From assembly GCA_013146195.2 (NCBI GenBank), contig CM028378.1, positions 76,351,254-76,415,253 on the forward strand: a stretch of 64,000 bases of DNA, written 5' to 3'. The notes beneath the pieces were generated by a model. It did not search any database and was not told the origin of the DNA. It saw nothing but the letters and a program-made list of their open reading frames with translations. Position numbers and translations under genes: made by a program. Positions 58,859-64,000 of the stretch are shown here, piece by piece (position 1 is the stretch's first letter; every line of letters begins with the position of its first letter). The stretch is from Codonopsis lanceolata (taxonomy: Eukaryota > Streptophyta > Magnoliopsida > Asterales > Campanulaceae).

Positions 58859-60407
58859 ATATATATGATAGATGATCATGTATTAATGTTTAAGGCCATT
58901 CATAACATCCTTAGCATGCTTAAGGTCTTGATTGGATGCTTGTTAAATCGACGGTTCGGTTATTGGTTTATTTCTCCTTGTTTCCCTTCTTCATGAGAGA
59001 TGTTCAAAAATTGTTTGAGTATGTTTTGGGGGAGTTCTAGACCTACTTTTAATGATGTTTAAGCATTGTTTGGTTTGGTTATGTGTTTGGAATCATTAGG
59101 ATATCATTCGTTGTCTTTACGTTGCATGAATTCATACTTTGTGCATATTGCATCTTTTAGCATTTTGATTTTGGTAAAGTCTTGATCTAACTTGTACATG
59201 TATTCTAGACCTTTCATGAGACCTTTGACATGCTTACAATCATTCACGTTTACTTGCTTAATCATTGTTTCAATTGTTACTTTGATACTTCATGTTATCG
59301 TGCTTTGTTGGAGATTTTCGAATGTTATTCGGGTGAGTTTTAGACTCTTTTTGAGTGAGGATTCAACCTAGAATGTTTGGGGTTGAGTTAGGACTCATTT
59401 AGGGTGAGTTTGGAGGCATTTTGGTTCAGCAGACAAGGCGACCCTAGTGGTTGGACTAGGCCATGCATCACCTATTTGGCAGAACAACACCAAAGCTGGA
59501 AAAGGGGTTAGGCGGTAGCTTAGTCTTCCTTCAAACAACATTTTGCTGTTTTGATTTTTGGACTAATTTGACTATCCTTACCATACTAAAATCCATTCTA
59601 ATCACTCCTTAAACCTTCCTATTAAGTCCTAATCCTATCCTAACATGATTACTTAGTTTTAAGTGTGATTTAAGTGGGTGTATTAGAGGGTTTAACACCT
59701 AAAAATAATATTTTGAGATACCACAACATTTGGACATGTGTCCCACTAAGTTGTTGACTTCTATATCAACCACAACCAGCCTTTGTGACATCATTTGCTG
59801 CCTTCCTTCTTCAAAAACATAGAGAGACTTTCATGGGAGATTGTAGAGGGTTCTTGGAGGATTTGCATGGTCTCCCATAGCTAGACTTGTTCATTCTTCA
59901 AGCTTAGGCTATTGAGTCGAAGAGTTTGTCAAGTAGTCTTCTTACAATCGATTTTATTTTTGTTTTGTTTGTTTGTGTGAGGGTACAAGTAAGTTACTAC
60001 TTTTTTTCTTGTGGATTTTTGGCTCATTGACCCTAAGGAAAATAAAATGCTTGCTATGTGAGGTCAATGAGTAATTATGTGTTATGTATGCCTAAATTTT
60101 GCATTTTTTTTAGGAAATGTGAACTTTCTAGAAACCTAGAACCATGAGTAGGTTGATTTCCATGTATAATGAAGTTTGTTATTAATCTTCACCTTGTATG
60201 TTTAGGCCTTTTGGGCATGCTATATAAGTGTTTGCCTAGAAATCTGTGTTTGAACATGATTCTTATACTCTAAATTATATTCCTTGTGGTATGAAACATT
60301 GTGGCGGTTTTAATTGGGCATTTGGGAATTAATGGGGTTACATATTGTTGTATGTTTAAGGTTTGTGAGCATGCTAGATGAATTTGTATCTTGGATTATA
60401 TGATTGA
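58859..60407 (+). mobile_element. gypsy-1 3' LTR, second part
   Basis: It continues the match to the 5' LTR (35385-37595) and keeps the empty MITE site TTCATGTTA at 59289-59297. It is interrupted at 60408 by gypsy-2, so the last part of the LTR is not in the window. Confidence 0.88.
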
Positions 60408-63192
60408 TGTGAGAACCCAAACCATTACTTGTATAACATGATTATAACATGTTCAATATGTTAACTAACATGCTAGAGAGTTCATATTGTGCTTATTATA
60501 CTTGCCTTGGAATGGTTAGGACCATAGTGTCTTGTATGCCTTCTATGTCTTGTATGTTGTTGTCTTGATTTCTTTGGAGTTTTATCTTAGCATGTTTGAA
60601 CTTGACTAAGTACCAATAGAGTCTTCGTACCCTTAATGTATGACTTATAACCTTAATTTTGATCATAACATGCTTGGTTGAGAGATTGAAGTCATTGTTG
60701 CATTGTTTGATCATTTGGATCCTAGAGTTTCTTGGTTTACTTTTCTTTGTTGTATTACTTGTCTATTTGACTTGTGAGAGGTTGGTTTCAGTTATAAGCC
60801 ATGTGAACTAGTCCTTAGTATGTTTGAGAATGTTTATCCAAACTTGCTTAGTCTTGGTTTGATTTGTGTTTGAATCGTTTGATATTCGTTGCATGTTTTG
60901 ATCTTCTTTCCTACTTGTTTCGGGGGTTGTTCGGGAGTATTTCGGTTGTGTGTTATGAGTAGGATTTAATCTTAGGATGTTTGGGGTTGAGTTGGATTTC
61001 CATTTAGACCAAGTTTCAAGCCTTTTTCTCTTCCCAAAGGACCAGGCGCTCTCTTAGCCAGATGACCAGGAGAGAGCGTGAATTCCAAAGCATTGCATTC
61101 TTAAAAACCAGACTAGGTGCTCGCCTAGCTCATTTCATTAAGCGACCGCCTAGTGTTTTTCAGTTCACCATTGTTGAGAGTCCTATAGCTCGAGAAGTCC
61201 CCTCATTACACCTCCTACACTTAAGATATTTTCAGTTCACCATTGTTGAGAGCTTGTGTGGGTGTTTGGTGGTGTGTGTTTGAAGGTTTCTCGGGGATGC
61301 GGCCACCCGATTTGAGATCTGAGACCACCAATCGTAGCTATCAACGAGGAGATCATTAATCCTTTCTTTCTTTCCCTTTTCTTTAGCCTTTGATAGGCTT
61401 AGGTAAGCTTCCAATTCCCAGATTATTTGTATGCTAGGTTGCATTGCATGCTAGCTTCATTAAACTTGTCTATGCCATGCTAGGGAAGACTTCTACCATG
61501 TCAAAAACATATTTTGATCCCCTTTTAAAATCTGGAGATTTTGGATCTTGGACCTATACTTGAGTATTTGGTTTTGTGTTTAGTTTTGAAGGTGTTCAAT
61601 ACTTAATTTGGAACATGTATTGTGAATGAACTTCTTGTAGTTATCAACTTCTATGAGATGAGTAACCTAGGATTTTACCAAGTGTGGAATTATGAACTTG
61701 CTTGGCTAGGATTGCTATTGGACTAAGTAATCTAGTTTAAATCAATTCGAGAACATATAAGAGGGCCTTGGAACACATATAGCATTCAAGCTCTATTTGG
61801 TTGCATGTTTAGCAACGACTCATCAAAGTCGAGTTTAGGGAGCTATTGAATAATACCTGCTCCATATTCAATCCCTACGACGTTTGTAGTTTGTTAGACT
61901 AATGTATTAGCTTTCGATGTTTTGGGATGAATTTATATGCATGTCTTGATTTGTATGTTTGAGAGATTCAGTTGAGCTTTTATGTGGTTTATGTGATTAT
62001 AGCAAAGATATGCCTAATCAGTTTGTAGAGCAATATGCCTACTTTTTTTGAACGAGATTGCTCTTGTCGAGCTTGTTCTATATTTGAGATTTTGTTGAGT
62101 AAACATCTACCTGGTATTGCATTTGAGTCTAGCTGGCGTATTTGGTTGAGTCGATGGTGGGACGGTGTATTGCCGTCACAAGTTATTGAACTCGTGGTAG
62201 CAATGAATCGTTGTACCTGGTTTTTATCACCCACCCCTCTACTGTTGGCCACAGTGGGGAAGTAGCCCTTTTGTTGTGATTAACAGAGCACATTGGCAAG
62301 TCTAGTTACCAAGTAGAGAGCTTGGTACCTAAGTAGAGAGCTCGGTACTTTGATACATCCATCACGGGTATCTTAGGCACGTTGAGAATTAACACTGTGT
62401 ATTGTAGGAGCTACATATCGGCACCGACTCGATATCATATCCTCCTTATATGTCGTTTACTTTCTAGCACTTATGTGAATCAACGTGCTACCATGGATAT
62501 GAGAACTAAATATTTATATGGGTTTATGTCTTGATTGTCTTGATATTAACTATGATATCATGCTATGTATGACTTGCATTTTGACAAGACATGCATGATT
62601 GGTAGCTTACAAAATCTCCTTGACTTACCCCTTCCCTTTTACTACTTTAGATCCGAGCCGTCCAGGTCCTTCCCGCTTAGGCGTTACTGAGTTCGGGCTT
62701 GTGCATGATCTCTTGTGACGAGGTTGTTGTATAGAGATGTTCTTCTTTTGTTCACTTTTAGCAAGGACGTTGGGTAAAACGAGTCATATGTAGACTCTGC
62801 TTTGAGAATTTGAACCTGTTGTCGTTATGGTTTAATACTTGTTGTAACATGTATTCTATTTTAAGTGCTAGACACATGTACACCGAGCCTTGTATAGTTT
62901 GTAGTTGGTTCACTTCGCACAGTCTTCCGCTGAGCATTTGATTAGCTCTTGATTATAACTTTTTAGTTGTTGGGTTTCGGTTGTAAAGTCGCCAATGATT
63001 TGGTTTAAATTTTTTGACTTTTATATCAGGTTTTAAAAGTTTAAATTATTCCGGTCTTTTGGTGTTGAGTCGCGTTACGTATATAATGTTGCGTCACGTC
63101 AATTTCTTCAATTGAGTCCTTGCATGAATTGTAATCCTATCTAGTCGAATTGATTCGCGATTCCTGTTCGGGGTCGGGGTCGGGTTGTCACA
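60408..63192 (+). mobile_element. gypsy-2 5' LTR
   Basis: It starts TGTGAGAACCCAAACC exactly where the gypsy-1 LTR match stops, and ends GGTCGGGTTGTCACA before a primer-binding site. 2785 bases, non-coding. Related to gypsy-1 only in the last part (for example GGTTTCGGTTGTAA). Confidence 0.8.
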
Positions 63193-63194
63193 GT

Positions 63195-63206
63195 TGGTAT
63201 CAGAAC
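63195..63206 (+). other. gypsy-2 primer-binding site
   Basis: TGGTATCAGAAC, initiator Met-tRNA type with one mismatch. Confidence 0.8.
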
Positions 63207-63303
63207 TTTATAGGTTAGCTATCAACCAGGATAGGTTCCATGGCCTAGGTGGGTTGGTGTTTCGTGTGAATTTTATCGTCGAGTGATTTCTTATAGGTTT
63301 GCA

Positions 63304-64000
63304 ATGGTGGAAACTAGACAAGGTACGAATACTGGAGATGCTAGTACAAGCCACATAGGTGGTAATAATAGAGATGGACATGAGAATAGGCTAGGTAACG
63401 TACCTCCACAAGCAGAGCAAGTTGACCCTAATACTCATATGGCGGACATGTACCGTCGGATGATGGAGTTTATGGCAGAGATGGCCTAGGGAGGTCTAGG
63501 ACAGGGTGTACCACTTCCATCACCACCACCAGAACCAGAGGCGAGAGCATCGCCACCTCGTAATGAGATACCAGTTGATCCTAGAGAGAGAAATAACCTA
63601 CTTTGGAGAGGTTCTTGAAGATGAAACCTCCATCTTTTGAGGGAGATCCTGATGTTAGTATAACCGAGTTGTGGCTTGAAGACTTAGAGAAAATCTTTGC
63701 AACTCTGGACTGCACTGATGAAAAGAAGGTTGTGTTGGCTGTGTATAAGCTGAGGGGAGCCGCCAACCATTGGTGGAAAGTATTGCTTGCAAGTTGGAAT
63801 CTGAATTGGGTTCCGAGAGTTTGGCCAGGAAGAAACCTTCTATGCAGTCATCACAGCAGCAGTCATCTTAGGTGACCTCGTAGCATTCTAGGGGAGGTCA
63901 GTATTCAGGGAATCGACAAGCTATCAGGGAAGCCGTCGTAATGGTGGCCAAAATAGGTAATAGTCTAGGCAGCCGTATGAGAGTCGTGATAGTCAAAGGC
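63304..64000 (+). pseudogene. gypsy-2 gag, broken, runs off the window
   Basis: MVETRQGTNTGDASTSH, then MADMYRRMMEFMAEMA followed by a stop (63487-63489). A Pro/Glu-rich linker (SPPPEPEARASPP) follows, then, in another frame, the gag domain: FLKMKPPSFEGDPDVSITEL, WLEDLEKIF, YKLRGAANHWWKVLLASW (63606-63800). After WVPRVWP the rest of the domain is missing, and a Gln/Ser-rich linker (MQSSQQQSSQ, 63842) follows directly, so an internal deletion is likely. The zinc knuckle and pol would lie beyond 64000. Confidence 0.75.

Overview
The window is nuclear DNA of a flowering plant, most likely a eudicot. It has spliced plant genes with GT..AG introns, a 60S ribosomal protein L11 gene with plant-type telo-box motifs upstream, nuclear tRNA-Glu genes, and plant transposon families: L1-type LINEs, Ty1/copia, long-LTR Ty3/gypsy, Helitron, Stowaway, hAT-like and Mutator-like MITEs, and SINEs. 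I cannot name the species from sequence alone. There are no bacterial-type operons and no CRISPR array.

Region 1 (1-17000): a LINE-rich segment. A nearly full-length but broken L1-type LINE lies at about 2640-6957. Other copies are at 1-371 (-), 755-854, 8082-9176 (-), 11857-12108 and 13033-14067. Three of them have clear target-site duplications (TSDs) and a shared 3' tail. Two GGCG-rich terminal-inverted-repeat elements lie at 1334-2360 and 12931-14574; one holds a Stowaway MITE and the other a LINE. The 3' exons of a host ankyrin-repeat gene run through this on the + strand (10741-16808), with a 4.7 kb transposon-filled intron. Its 5' exons were not found.

Region 2 (17000-27600): AT-rich intergenic DNA. 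It holds a minus-strand copia-type LTR (18475-21868) with a plus-strand solo LTR (19087-20733) inserted in it, a small SINE (23161-23263), a hAT-like MITE (24615-25210), a broken coiled-coil gene fragment split by a second hAT-like MITE (26037-26402), and a Mutator-like element with a poly-A-rich repetitive core (26572-27140).

Region 3 (27678-34499): the intact five-exon RPL11 gene (-), with tRNA-Glu(CTC) just upstream. The RPL11 promoter fragment, the tRNA gene and an old gypsy LTR remnant are then tandemly duplicated (about 30050-31716 and 33008-34499).

Region 4 (34500-64000): a deeply nested retrotransposon complex. The frame is a long-LTR gypsy element (5' LTR 34880-39209; 3' LTR from 46768) in which gag is the only coding remnant I can see. 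Its 5' LTR holds a 436 bp Mutator-like MITE. Its gag is cut by a 4.48 kb Helitron (39825-44301). Its 3' LTR is split by a copia element (47277-58858). The copia 5' LTR carries a SINE (47319-47503) and its 3' untranslated part carries a 4.2 kb minus-strand solo gypsy LTR (53283-57508). A second gypsy element begins inside the remaining 3' LTR at 60408 and runs off the window. Many boundaries are supported by TSDs, and several by an empty copy elsewhere in the window.

Only RPL11 and the tRNA-Glu genes look intact and functional. The ankyrin gene looks like a real gene that is only partly in view. Everything else is transposon-derived and broken.
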